Shown here: piece by piece, positions 27,301 through 38,592 of the stretch
How positions within the stretch are numbered: the first letter of the stretch is position 1
How the letters are laid out: each line of letters opens with the position of its first letter
From: Malurus cyaneus samueli
Taxonomy: Eukaryota; Chordata; Aves; Passeriformes; Maluridae
DNA length: 64,000 nucleotides
NCBI GenBank assembly: GCA_009741485.1
Contig: CM019237.1
Location: forward strand, 52,812,252-52,876,251
Direction: 5' to 3'
Notes under the pieces: model-generated
The model's input: only the letters and a program-made list of their open reading frames with translations
The model's database searches: none
What the model was told of the DNA's origin: nothing
Program-made: the position numbers and the translations under genes

Positions 27301-28728
27301 CAGTGCTTCCTGGGCTGCTTGCCTTCAAATAACTTATTTTGTTCTCCAGGTAAAACACCAGGGAGTTGGGATAACCCCAGTGATGTTCCGTGGTCCTCTG
27401 GTTGGGCAGATATTCAGGATGGTTGCAACTCCAACAACAAATGTTGGTGCCTTGTGGAATCACTGGCTTCTTATAAATACCTCAGTGTTGTACATGGAAT
27501 GAACAATTTTTAAAAACCTTTGCCTGGTCCATTTCTGTTCTGGTCAAGAATAAAGCTTCTCCAAGTTGTGGCTGTACCTATAAGAAATGGAAGGGAATTC
27601 ACAGGATTTTAGTTTGCACTTCAGCTTCTAGCCATAAGAAGCAAAATGTACCAAACCACAGTCACTTTTCTCCTGGTACAGGGACAGACTACTGGATGCA
27701 GGATGTGGGCAGGAAGCACATGGCATGGCATCACCAGTGAGCCTGATTGATCTCCCAGCCAGTGCAGCCCCATGAGCCCATGTCTGGGAATAAATCAGAA
27801 GTGCTGGAAATGCAGACAGATTGTCCCTTAGAATGCTGGAAAGAAGCAGATTTAACTTCAGAAAGAGAGCAGTTTGTTTATTACCATCCTAATAGTAAAG
27901 GCCACGTTACCAAATCTGAGTCTGAAAAGGAGAAACATTCAAACAGTGATGTGGTTCACTGCTAAAAATACCTTCTTTCCATTTCTCTTCCCTTCTCTTT
28001 TCAGTATTTTTACACTACAGAGCTCATACTAATACTCCATCTCAGGGACACAACATTCAAATAAAGACACATGCAGGTTTTTACATTCATCATCATCCAC
28101 ATGCTACATTTCACAGTTCATTATCAGAGCAATGTACCATTCAAAAAAAAACCATCACAGCGAGGCACCTTTCATTTCCTTGGTGTCTTTGTTTGCCTTT
28201 CTCTGGAACTTTCAGAAACAGCCAGATGAAAACAGCATTAACACAGGTTAAAGTCAGGTGTCTGGTATGTGTAAGAAATGGAAAGGCTTAGAAGTCCTTG
28301 TAACTTCCATGAGACATAAAATGAAAACAAAAAATACTTGTACCACCAAGGCAGTTACAGAACATTATTAAGGAGAAAATTCCTTGTTTCTAACTGACAT
28401 TGAAAGCTATCTCAGAAATTAATTTCTATTTTACTGATACCTGATAGACTATGAGTGTACTAAGATATTCCAAAGATTCAAGATGTGACTGTGTTCAATT
28501 CAGGATAAAACCTAAAGACACTTTACAGCCAGACTGGGGTTTATGAAAGCCAGAAAATCTTACATTTTTTAAAAAAGAAGACAATTTGTTGAGATTTCAT
28601 CACTGAAAACTTAAGTACTCTTATTAAAGAAAATAATGTGCACAACATGGGAGAAAAGCATAGGACCAATATTTTTAAGGAAACCAGCATTTGAGATTAG
28701 ATTTATGCCTTAGATATAAATTGTCGTT

Positions 28729-28765
28729 AAAAAAAAAAAAATAAAAAAAGAGAGAGAAGAAAGAG
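28729..28765. repeat. Poly(A)/(GA) low-complexity tract
   Basis: An A-run broken by a single T is followed by gagagagaagaaagag. No element body was recognised beside it. Confidence 0.85.
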
Positions 28766-30859
28766 GCATTTATTCCCTGCAAACACTATAAGAAAAGAAG
28801 AATTGCAGTTGAAAAGCAGGGGGAAAAGGATCATGCCATTCCATCAATAAAGTCTAACAAAACTATTTGACAATGAGTGGAAACACTCGCAGACATCAGA
28901 TCCATCAAGAATAATAAATTACTTGAGGATATCTAATTCCCAGTTACAGCCAGTGATGGTGAAGCTTCCCACCATAGAAAAATCCTTTTTTCATTTTCAC
29001 TTGGCTCATCCAATACACTTGACAGATCAGGCAGCTCATGGATCACTTCCATGAAACTAGGATGTGACACAGATCTGACTTCAATCAGTGACACCTTCAT
29101 TCAGCAGAAGTTGAAATGCAGTGAGATATTTGCCTTATGAAAGCAACCAACAAACAGCATAAATTGCTCCAAGTCTACACTTGTGGGGAAAAAAGAATCG
29201 GTAGATTACAGAATAGGAACCTTTGAATAAGTATCATAATCTGGCAGTGCTTTGAAATAAGTTAAAATTTTCACAGGATGAATCACCTCAGGTTTGAGAA
29301 CAGACAACCGGTTAAAATCCAAGCAATTCTATTGATTTGACAAGAGCCAGAACCGTGAAAGGAAGCAGAGAATTTGGTTTGTAAATTGAAGGGTGGGGAA
29401 GAGAGGAGAACACCTTTCTTTTCTTATTAAACCTTATTTTCTCATAAAAATGCACAGCTTCTCCGTTTCTTACAATCTAGGTGCTCCCTGAGGGTAATGT
29501 ACCCATTGTACTTCCTAACAATGGGGGAGGATTTTAACACAAAAGCATAAATGCACTCAAATAAAAAGGGTGGTTCATTTGCTTGTTTTCACTGATCAAA
29601 ACAGAAAACCTTAATAAAATTTACAGGGTTTTTTCACTGTCCTTCCCAAGCATGAGTTAACTAATTCTCACAACACCTGAGCTAAATGTAATCTCCATTC
29701 ATCCAACAGAGAAATCACAACAGGATGAAAGACTTGAAAACTCTGTGATAAGTAGTAGGAGAAATAAGAAAACCTTAATTTAATTACGAGTTAATAGAGT
29801 AATTAGCACTAGGAATATGTAAAACACTGCATACAAATATTGATAAACCTGAAGTGATTTTTGTCTCTCTGTTAATTTTTTTAGGTTTAGAGCCAGAGAA
29901 AATTTCAATGTAGTGCAGAGAAAATTTTAAACAACTTGCGAACACAGCAAGTTTCCCCCTAGTACAAGAACTGAGGGAAAGAGAAGCAAAAGAATAAAGA
30001 CCTAACATCTTTTAGTAGCTTCGGGTTCCAAGCATTTAAACCTATGCTTCTATCCCTTTATCTTTACTGGAAATTCTGTGTCCTTTGTGCTTTTATCTCC
30101 TTTCTGATCTTTGTCTACTTCTTTGGCCACCACTACTAAATGGCATCACATAAACAGTCACAGATTTCAGAAAAGCTGAACCTCTGTCCTGAGCTTGTTT
30201 TTCTTCCTTTTTTAATTACATCTGGAATACAACTTTTTTTTTGTTTTTTTTTTAAATCTATGGACATGACATAGAATAATCTAGAATTGGAAGCTTTGAG
30301 GAAGTACAGACTTGAATACAAAGCTAGAAGTGCAGAATAATTTGGAAACTAGGGAAATGTCACAGATCTTGAATATGGTTTCATTAGTTATTAGTGCCTT
30401 CTAAAAGAAAAAAAATAGAGGATATTTTTCACATGTGAACTTTTTGCAATTTTTTCCCCTCTAAATTATTTGAAAGTAATTCTTCAAGATACTAACCAGC
30501 ATCTGAGCTATAAATATCATGGCATTTTGTTTATGTAACTGTGTGCCTATCTATTATTTAGGGAGTCTCCAGAGACCTCTGAAAAGGGTAAGAGCTCTAA
30601 TGGACTCTGTCCCATTTTCAGTGCAAGGTGACATGCATGAACACAAAAAAAAATCTCCCGTTTCTGCCTTTGCATGGAAAAATTCTTGGAAATGCTTAGG
30701 GAGTGGGAGTTTCAAGACTACTGAAAGCTGACCTAATCCAATATTGGCTCAATGGGGATTTCATTATTGATAGAAATAAAACCACAGTGGTTTTAAGTCC
30801 TTGCACTCTGCAGCGTCAGGCAGTCACTTTCCAGTGACCTCCTCCTATATTCAAGTCTC

Positions 30860-30898
30860 ATACTCAGATAAAATTGCTTTTGGATACTCAGATAAAAT
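30860..30898. repeat. 15-bp direct repeat, 24-bp period
   Basis: The phrase atactcagataaaat occurs at 30860-30874 and again at 30884-30898, a local tandem duplication. Confidence 0.9.
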
Positions 30899-33800
30899 GA
30901 TTTTTATGGATAGGTTTTGTAACAGCCCAAACCATGCAGTGTAACTAAATAATAATACACTAAAGGACAGTTTTCATCACAAAGTCCAGGCTCTTAAAAC
31001 CAGGCAACACACGTGGTTGATCTATAGGATCAAAGTCCTTGAAGGGCCCTCACAGAATGAAGAAATATCACTCAGCAGGGAGACACTTTAAGCAGGCAGA
31101 GCTGTGGCTAAAATATCTTCATATTGCACCATCTACCCAAACTCTACAGCTCAAGAGGCAGCAGTCAACTCACATGCTCAAAGGAGTCCTGCCAGACTAC
31201 TCCAAATCAGCATTTTCTTGAAAATTAGTCATCTTATGGCAGTTTTACTCTGCATATAATGAGTACCCAAGAAGAAAATTTGCTGAAGAAAGAGGGTTTA
31301 TTGTCAGCACATGGATGGTTCATAAAAAAAAATTCAAGCATTTTTACTAAAACATGCACAGAAGAAAAAGCAAGTTGTGATATGGCACTTTTGCAGAACA
31401 CTAAAATCTTTGTTGGAGGTATCTGAGTAGAGACGAATTGGGATCTCAGTGCTCCAGATTATGCAATTCTCATCAAAATTGCTTTTCCTCTGTGCATTTA
31501 TTTTCAGTGAAATATTTTCATTTACTACTGAGATAATCACACAATAACAAAGCTTCCTACAGAAGGAAGACTCCTTAAGTTGTTGATAAGAATTTGCTTT
31601 AAATGCATTAAGCTTCTGTAATTGTTCCCTTCCAATAAACAGAAAATGATGGAACTCATCTCTGCTAGGGGTCCCATCCGAGCAAAATAATTTATTGAAT
31701 ATACAATTAGAAATCAGCAGGAACTGTCCAAAAGGTACTTTAGTGTTTTACTGAACACCATTTTATTCATAAATCCAGAGAACAATTACTGGTGGCACTG
31801 CTTTCTTAAACTCACTCTGGATTCACTCATAAGAATTAAATGCAGGATAAAAGGGAAAAAAAGGGTCTAACTTAGAAGGTGAAAATATCAACTAACACAG
31901 TAAATTCCACATAGTTGGAGTGTTCAAGGTTCCCTTGCCTTAGAGGGTCCCAGACAGGATAAATATTCAGCTCAGCAGAAAGCTGACCCCCTCTACAGCA
32001 GAGGGAGTACACATAATAATAATTTAAGATGCAGCTTTAATAGGCCCTTCTGAGACTCAGCAGGCATTTCAAGTGCTGCTAGAAGCAGGCTGGTCTCCAA
32101 AGGGATGAGCTGCCATCATTTCCTGTAAGCTCAGCACTCGTGAAGCAGGACAGGGCTTACCATGCCATGTGTAATTATATGGGATCATGAGATGTTCATG
32201 GAGCTGCACACCATGGTCCTGAGCCTGGGCAGGGTGGCATCGGTAGGCACCAGGCAAAGCCACAGCAGTGGCCAAAATGAACAAGCCACCACCGACAAAA
32301 AGGCTTCAGCTCCTGCACTGTTCTGTACAGCTGGACCTCACAGCCACAGATGGAGCGTTTTCACAATCCTGCAGAGAACTCAGAATGGCCAGAAAAAGCC
32401 TGAATCTGGCAGTGCCTCTCTCCTGGTTGTACAGAACCTACCCATGCATTTTCAATTACCAACACTTTTTCTGTCCCCCCCATAACAGCTGAAAAGCAGA
32501 GTGAGATTCATTCTAGAGCACATGCATTAAGCTGAAGAGGCTGAATACACCAGGGCTCAACCCGCTGCAATAAAAACTGATGAAAATGAATAACCAGGGA
32601 GGAACGAGTAAGTTCTCATGCTGCAAAAAAAAATCAGACAAGGGAGGATTGGTTAATCCTCCTGTTGGCTCTTTGCACTCCACTTAGGGGAAAACGAGTT
32701 TGTTAATATTTAACAAAAACAACTCTAAGTCTTTTACTAATTGTTCTGTTCAGAAACTACCAACAAGTCAAACATGATAGACTCCAAGAGAAAAAATATG
32801 GGAATTCAAGGAAATAGATAATATTTTACAACCATCGCCTTGAAAGACACATCCTTCTTCCATCCTCTTTCTCTTCTCCAGTGAGACAATTACCGACACT
32901 TGGCTGAAGTAATATTTTCTATTTGGAGCAATTTTAAACTCTTGGTGGATATGTCAAAACTTTAGAAAAAAAGCTCATTAAAATAACAAAGCATATTAGC
33001 TGCCTTATGGCTGCATTTAAAAAAAAAATCATACTCTATCCCCAAGGAGAATGGTCATCTGGAAGGATAGGGAAGAGAGATCCTTTAGGATAATGGTTTG
33101 GGGCACAAACACAGGTCCACAAAATGACATTAAGAGGAGGTCACAGCACACCAGGACAGCTACACTACTCAAAACACCCCTCAAACAGCCATGGAGATGG
33201 GAAATAGGCAGTTCTGGACAAATTTCGCTTACTGAGAATTTTGCTTTCTTGGAAGTATCAGCTAATGGAAACTCCACTATATGATTTCCAGAAGGAGGCC
33301 ATGTTTCAAGATTAACAGCTGGTTTGTCCATTTTATATCTGTGTTTTGGGGGGGAGTGGCAGGAGACAACAGCTTGTCCTTCCTATAATCTGGACTTCTT
33401 CCAATACTTCTGTTGGAAGTTAGGATTTTTTTTTTTAGGAGATTTGGGCTGGGGGAAAGGGGCTGGGCACACCTCTTAGCTCGTTCTCTCAGCATCCGAG
33501 GAGGATGGTCGAGATGTTGCTTACTGTGGGAAGAATTCACTGCCACCGCCGGAGCCCAGCCCTTTACTGCCCCTTCCCCGATGTGGGTGAGCAGCTGTTT
33601 GCTCGTAAGAGCAGCCACTGAACTGGGACCTTATTAACAACCGATTTGAATGGAAAGGACCATCACCAGCTACTCAGGTGCCTCAGGGGAAAACCCAGCA
33701 CCCCGAACGCTTCCCCCTTCCCAGAGGGCGCATCTCCCCGGCTCCGTGAACGGAGATGCCGGGCTGGCACTGCCCGGGGCTTTTTATCTACCCGACTCCC

Positions 33801-33970
33801 GCGGCCCCTGCCAAGGCGGCAGAATTTCTGCCACAATTTATTTGCCCTAGGGGGCGTTCCTACCTTTGCCGTTCAAGCCGCCGCTCCGAGGTTTTTGCTG
33901 TAGCCCGTTCCGACATCAGCCGGGGCCCCATCCCTGCGTGAGGGAGAGGAGCGGCTGAGCCCGCGCCACA

Positions 33971-33984
33971 GCGCCCCCTGCCGG
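33971..33984 (-). promoter_or_regulatory. CTCF-like core 1
   Basis: The plus strand reads GCGCCCCCTGCCGG. Its reverse complement CCGGCAGGGGGCGC fits the CTCF core C-C-A-S-Y-A-G-R-K-G-G-C-R-S at all positions but the third (G for A). It is the left member of a same-orientation triplet. Confidence 0.55.
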
Positions 33985-34001
33985 CGAGGGGAAATGCCCG
34001 C

Positions 34002-34015
34002 CCGCCCCCTGCCGG
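34002..34015 (-). promoter_or_regulatory. CTCF-like core 2
   Basis: The plus strand reads CCGCCCCCTGCCGG, the same core as its neighbours but with CC in place of GC at the left edge, 31 bases from copy 1. It is slightly weaker against the CTCF consensus because of the changed flank. Confidence 0.45.
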
Positions 34016-34027
34016 GCCGGACCACCA

Positions 34028-34041
34028 GCGCCCCCTGCCGG
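34028..34041 (-). promoter_or_regulatory. CTCF-like core 3
   Basis: The plus strand reads GCGCCCCCTGCCGG, identical to copy 1 over 14 bases and 26 bases from copy 2. All three read as CTCF motifs on the minus strand. Confidence 0.55.
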
Positions 34042-34652
34042 CCGTGGCTGTAACTGCACAGGAGCGGGCGCGGCACCGCCCGGAGCCGGCTGGCACCGCC
34101 TTTATGCTTTTGTTTTTTGCTGCTGCCGTTCTTGCTTGTTGTTTGCCTCGTTAAACACACTAGTAAAGAACAAGTTATTTCTTTTCCCATATCTTTGCCT
34201 GAAAGCCCCTTAATTTCAAAGTTATAATAATTTGGAGGGAAGGGGCTCATATTCTCCATTCTAAGGGAGGTTCCCACCTTCCTTGGCAGATGTGTGTCTT
34301 TCAAACCAAGACAATTTCCTAATCTATTAATCTGAAGGAGAGTTAGAGAGGCAGCAAACGGTGAGACCGCACCCATCTCCTTCATTTTCCTCACTTCTCG
34401 ATCAAAAGTTCCCTTACTCCTTAATTACAGGCAAGAGTGAGCTCGCCATTAAGTCCGTATTTACAAAGTTTTTTCCAGGAATGGCTTTCCATAACTACAT
34501 TTTAGGAAACTGAGTTTCAAAAAGCAGCTGCTTTGCCTAGTTTCAGCTCTCACAGAGATGCTAACTCAGCTTCCTAGATAACAACATAATTTTGAGGAAA
34601 GGAACAAAAAGATGAACGTAGTCAAGTTGAAAAAACAGCCAGTATTTCTATA

Positions 34653-34685
34653 TTCTGTAAAACTTCTGTAAAACTTCTATAAAAC
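34653..34685. repeat. 11-bp unit, three tandem copies
   Basis: ttctgtaaaac is present twice exactly and a third time with one change (ttctataaaac). Confidence 0.95.
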
Positions 34686-36755
34686 TTAGACCTTTGACTT
34701 TAGTAGCTGCCTCACAGCAAACTTGTTATCTTCATTCCAGCAAAAATATAAAAATACAACGTTCATGAGCAAGAGTTCTTAGCACTATAACAGAGTCTGT
34801 GCCAAAATTAGAAATATTTATATTCTCATGAGCACACCTCCCACCCCATTCTCTAGGATTTTGCTTTGCTAATTCCTGTTTTGCTTGTCTGATTTAGAAA
34901 GAGCTTCAGAGGCTTTCTAATCCACAAAGAGGGAAAATTTTATATAGTTTTGTCACAAGTTCAAAAATTGGTCTCGATTTCCTCAAAAACATATACAGCC
35001 CCAAAAGGATTGTATCAAGAGTGATTTCAGTGCATAGCTCTTGTAAAGGTATTTAATTTATTCTACTTGTCTACATGGGACAATGATTCCTATGCAGGCA
35101 GAGCAATATTGCAGCACTTCTGTCCTGTGTCAGCTCTATGATAAAATTAATAACCATAAATATTAACAAACCATTTGGCCAGCCTGAACCAGTTTTTATT
35201 GAAGATGAACTGCAGTAGCTTTCAATTTGGCAAAGATTTGGACAGCTTTAGTGACACTATCAGGGAAATTCAGGGACAGCAGTGAAAACATAGGTGCTAC
35301 AGGAGGGAATTTCACTAATGAATATTAAAATTTTAAAAGAATTCACGGAAAATATGGCAACGCAAGCAACGACCTCCCTCCTGAAGGTGGATACATTCCC
35401 AGACCCTTCCATGCAATGCCCTATTTCGTATCAGTGATCCTACCCATGGATTGCCCTCATCCAAGATATCCACAAGGCAAGCCTCACACTCCACATGGAC
35501 GGACTGTCTTCGCTCCAATATTTCTGTCAGGTAACAGCCACTCTCATGTTCTCAGCTGCTTGGTTTTGTCTTTTTGACTGCTCTTGCCATGAAAGTCTTG
35601 CAGTGCTCTCCAGCATCCCTTCTTACCTGCTGGGCAAAAGGCTGATTTCTGGCCAGTGCTTCCATGCACTGACAAGTCAACTAAAACACATTTTGCCTCT
35701 CAAAAGGGGCATTTATTTTTGTTTCTCTCCTTTTCTCAACTGCCAGTTTCCTGGAAGTTATAGAAAGTTATTTACCCTTGAAGTAATTACTTCCTCATCA
35801 AATGTGGTTGCCTTTGTACAATGCAGATACACTCACTATATGTAAATGAAACAGAGCCAGAATCCTCAATGTCCCCCATACCAGCCACACATCACACATG
35901 GCCTGGGTCTCTCCTGCCCCCATAATTCCTTGGAAGCTATCTCCTAGCAAAATCAGGACTGCAGACACCAGAAACGAATCACAAAGGCCTCAGGTTCAGT
36001 CTTACAGAGGTGAGGAATACAACACCTCCAGATATCCAGGGCACTGGTTGAACATGAACAAGATAGACATTATGAAACACTGGGCAGAGTTTTCTTACAA
36101 GAATACTTGTTTTCCTTTTGTTATTCTAATCCAGTCATTTTCCCAACACATGGAACAAATAATTACCAAGGGGCTGGAGAGCTGTCTGAGAGGTTCAGAA
36201 CTGAATTCCTAAGTACTGGAAAAAATACCAAAAGATGACTAGCAAAAGCCAGTTCCCCCTTACTCTCCTTGTTCCATGGTGCTCTCAAGGAAATGCTGGC
36301 ATCCTGATGAAGTGCCATTTTAGCACATCATATTCCAACTGTTGTTCTCACAGTTAATGAAAGTAACTGTAATTATTAGAGATAATGTAATCTATAAAGG
36401 ACTAAAAAGCACAAACTTAATGCACACAATAAAAACCATACAGGCACCTCTTCATCTCCAAGAAAGGCAACTCAGTAAAATTCTGCTGTAACAAGCAGCA
36501 AGGAAATATTTTACTTTCAAATCCTTCCTCACCAAGTACCCATATCATAGATAAAGCACTAATGAAAGGGAATGAATTATCAAGTGATGTTCCATCAGTG
36601 TGCTGACTGTACTTTTAAAAAAACATGGACAAAGATAATGTGGGCTATGAGGTACATTCAGATTTTATCAGAACAATAACTAGAACAACTCCAAAATCAC
36701 CACATTACCCTTTAGCATTGCTCTGTAATCCTATGAAAGAGTGCCCACTTTATAC

Positions 36756-36775
36756 TTGGAATATCCATATTCCAA
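36756..36775. repeat. 20-bp palindrome ttggaatatccatattccaa
   Basis: Nine-base arms are separated by CC. It sits 10-29 bases downstream of a minus-strand AATAAA (36790-36785), within the ST8SIA1 3' flank. Confidence 0.9.
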
Positions 36776-36784
36776 AATAAAATG

Positions 36785-36790
36785 TTTATT
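36785..36790 (-). terminator. Candidate distal poly(A) signal AATAAA
   Basis: A second AATAAA on the minus strand lies about 1.8 kb after the ST8SIA1 stop. It is followed by U-rich sequence and a perfect 9-bp-arm palindrome 10-29 bases downstream. It is a candidate end for a longer transcript form. Confidence 0.25.
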
Positions 36791-37793
36791 ATGAAACATA
36801 GCATTAAAAAGAAAAACATGACTATTTTTCCCCAGAGTCCTACACAGAGAGTTGAATTATTCATATTTAAAGAAGAGCCATGGATTTTGCTTTTAAAAAA
36901 AATTAATTGTATCTATAGAACTTGCAGCTGGTAGTCTACAAGGAGAGACCTTATCAACACATGATAAGACACATCCCCCAAAACACTAGAACTTTGGAGC
37001 TAGAACAGCACAGGAAGTTGATGTGGAAAGCTGATGACACTTTTGTTATTCCAACACCTTGGCTAGATTCTCATTAATAAGAGAATAAGAATGAGAACAC
37101 TGATCTGGATTTTTCAAGTTAATGGTGACAACATCTTGCAGCTGAAATTGCACCACGGACTGAGCTGGGATTCTCCTCTTGTCCTCCAGTGCTAAACCAA
37201 AGCAAACAAATAAAAAGATTTCTCATTTCCATGGTGAGAGGACCATCTGCTGCCCAAGTAATGACTCAAAATAAAACAGTCCTTCAGGCACTCTGCACAC
37301 TGACAGAATTCACCACTGCAAGCAGAGCTGCCTTACATAAGGCATGCCCTTCTCTGTTTTCCTTTTTCTTGCTGGCTGTGCAGCTTTTCAGGGCTCCCAA
37401 AGGCTGTTTTATTTCCCAGACTCTCTTTAAGCAGAGACAATCTCATGTGAGAAGTACAAGTCTTTAAGGCTAACATTACAATCCAAGCAGAAGAGCAAGT
37501 CACACGCAGAGAAACAATTTTCAAAGCTTTGACTCATTTTAAATGACGCTTACATTCATTTCTGCAATTTTCCTGCTATAAGCACATGAAGAACTTCATT
37601 CTGCATTCCACTGAACCCCTCAAATACCCTCAACAGTCCATGAACATCTGGAGTCCAAATGAATACAGAATTAATCCCTAAGGCTGGACAGCAAAACAGG
37701 TCAGGAACCATCCCTGCTGTGAAAGTCACTGTGGAAATCTTGCAGCAGGTCACTGAAATCAGGCTGCGCTTCACCACTGGTTTTGTAACATGT

Positions 37794-37799
37794 TTTATT
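37794..37799 (-). terminator. Candidate proximal poly(A) signal AATAAA
   Basis: This is the first canonical hexamer after the ST8SIA1 stop codon on the minus strand (plus strand reads TTTATT). Context alone does not show that it is used. Confidence 0.35.
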
Positions 37800-38126
37800 T
37801 TCAGACCAATTTGCCTTAACCAGCTCTTGCCCACTGTACAGCACTGGCATAGCTGTAAGTACAATGACCTGAACTGTCCTGATAAAACCTACAATGCAGA
37901 GGTCTATCCATCCCCAGTAGCAAGGCATTCCTATGACATTCTAACCAGATTCTTAGCACCTTCACTCTCCTAAGAGTCTTCAGAGCAGCTGATAGCACTC
38001 AGCTCCTCAGGGTTTTAAGCCCTTCCTTTTTCCTTCCATTGGGGGGAAAAAACCAAACAGAAGAACCAAAGAAAAAAGAATAAAAGGAAAAGAAACAAAG
38101 AGTCAGTGACACACACATGCTGTCCT

Positions 38127-38146
38127 ACACACACACACACACACAC
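38127..38146. repeat. (AC)10 microsatellite in ST8SIA1 3' UTR
   Basis: There are ten uninterrupted AC units on the plus strand, so the transcript would carry (GU)10 about 450 bases after the stop codon. GU-rich runs can bind CELF/TDP-43-type proteins; whether that happens here is unknown. The locus is probably length-polymorphic. Confidence 0.95.
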
Positions 38147-38592
38147 TCCCCCAAACAGAGGAAAAAAGCAAATAAAAATGAAAGTTCTACAGGGTGCCGA
38201 TCTGGAATGAAATGGATTTTGGAACAGACAGTCATATTTGGCACTGTCAGCAAAAGCTTGTGAGTGGCCCGGTGACTCTCTCAGCCTTAATGCCCTTTTT
38301 ACACTGGTCACTTAAAAACTCCCCCAGAAAGTTCAGCTGTGCTGCTTCTGACATTGTTTTCCCACTTCTGCTGAATGGACTTGATGGAGAGATACATTTC
38401 ATCCCCTCTCTGTTCCATAAAGCACTAAACATTAAAGACATATTCCATTTGGCCTTCAAGTAGCATTTTTTATGGTCCATGCAGATCCACTATTATTTTC
38501 CCTTCTAAAACAACCAACAAAAAACAGAACTCTCTGTTGGAGAGCATGGAAATTAAAAACTGTTTGATCTCCCAAATCGACTTCTATGATCC

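Larger units (their letters stand above)
24321..33529. other. Intergenic sequence, no gene seen
   Basis: About 9 kb without a recognised gene or CR1 copy. It has an A-rich then GA-rich tract at 28729-28765, a 15-bp direct repeat (30860-30874 and 30884-30898) and a T-rich run near 30231-30254. Open frames are under 145 codons and unrecognised. Confidence 0.55.
33530..34110. promoter_or_regulatory. Orphan CpG island with three CTCF-like sites
   Basis: This is an abrupt GC-rich, CpG-dense block inside AT-rich sequence, densest from about 33740 to 34090. No conserved exon is recognised in it. It contains three copies of a GCCCCCTGCCGG core in one orientation and a TGACATCAG-like CRE half near 33912. 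Donor-like GTGAGC (33586) and CGTAAGA (33604) occur on the plus strand. It lies about 4.5 kb beyond the ST8SIA1 stop codon, far from the gene's expected promoter. It could be an insulator, the promoter of an unannotated non-coding transcript, or an enhancer-type CpG island. A 174-codon minus-strand open frame (33873-34394, GTG start) overlaps it, but GC-rich DNA has few stop codons and I regard that frame as chance. Confidence 0.7.
34109..37774. other. ST8SIA1 distal 3' UTR or 3' flank
   Basis: This stretch between the CpG island and the proximal poly(A) signal has no recognisable gene. It is AT-rich with several minus-strand AATAAA signals (36790-36785, 35200-35195), an 11-bp triplicated unit at 34653-34685 and a palindrome at 36756-36775. 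A 73-codon minus-strand open stretch at 35333-35551 is rich in Cys but unrecognised. How much of this is transcribed with ST8SIA1 cannot be read from the sequence. Confidence 0.5.
37775..38592 (-). other. ST8SIA1: ST8SIA1 3' UTR, proximal part
   Basis: This sequence follows the TGA stop on the minus strand and has no coding pattern. The first AATAAA on that strand is at 37799-37794, about 800 bases after the stop, giving a plausible short 3' UTR. The downstream sequence is not strongly GU-rich, so I do not regard the cleavage site as proven. Human ST8SIA1 is known to have a long 3' UTR, so the true end may lie further left; other AATAAA signals on this strand are at 36790-36785 and 35200-35195. 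The region includes a (GT)10 run read on the mRNA strand. Confidence 0.5.

Noticed and set aside
33873..34394. A 174-codon minus-strand frame over the CpG island as a real gene
   Set aside because: It starts at GTG, has low-complexity Arg/Gly/Pro-rich translation where it crosses GC-rich DNA, and shows no domain. Stop codons are rare by composition alone there.
1..38592. CMAS, the usual vertebrate neighbour downstream of ST8SIA1
   Set aside because: No stretch resembling CMAS exons (the ARGGSKGIP start region or the C-terminal phosphatase-like domain) was seen. In human the two genes are separated by over 100 kb, so its absence is expected.
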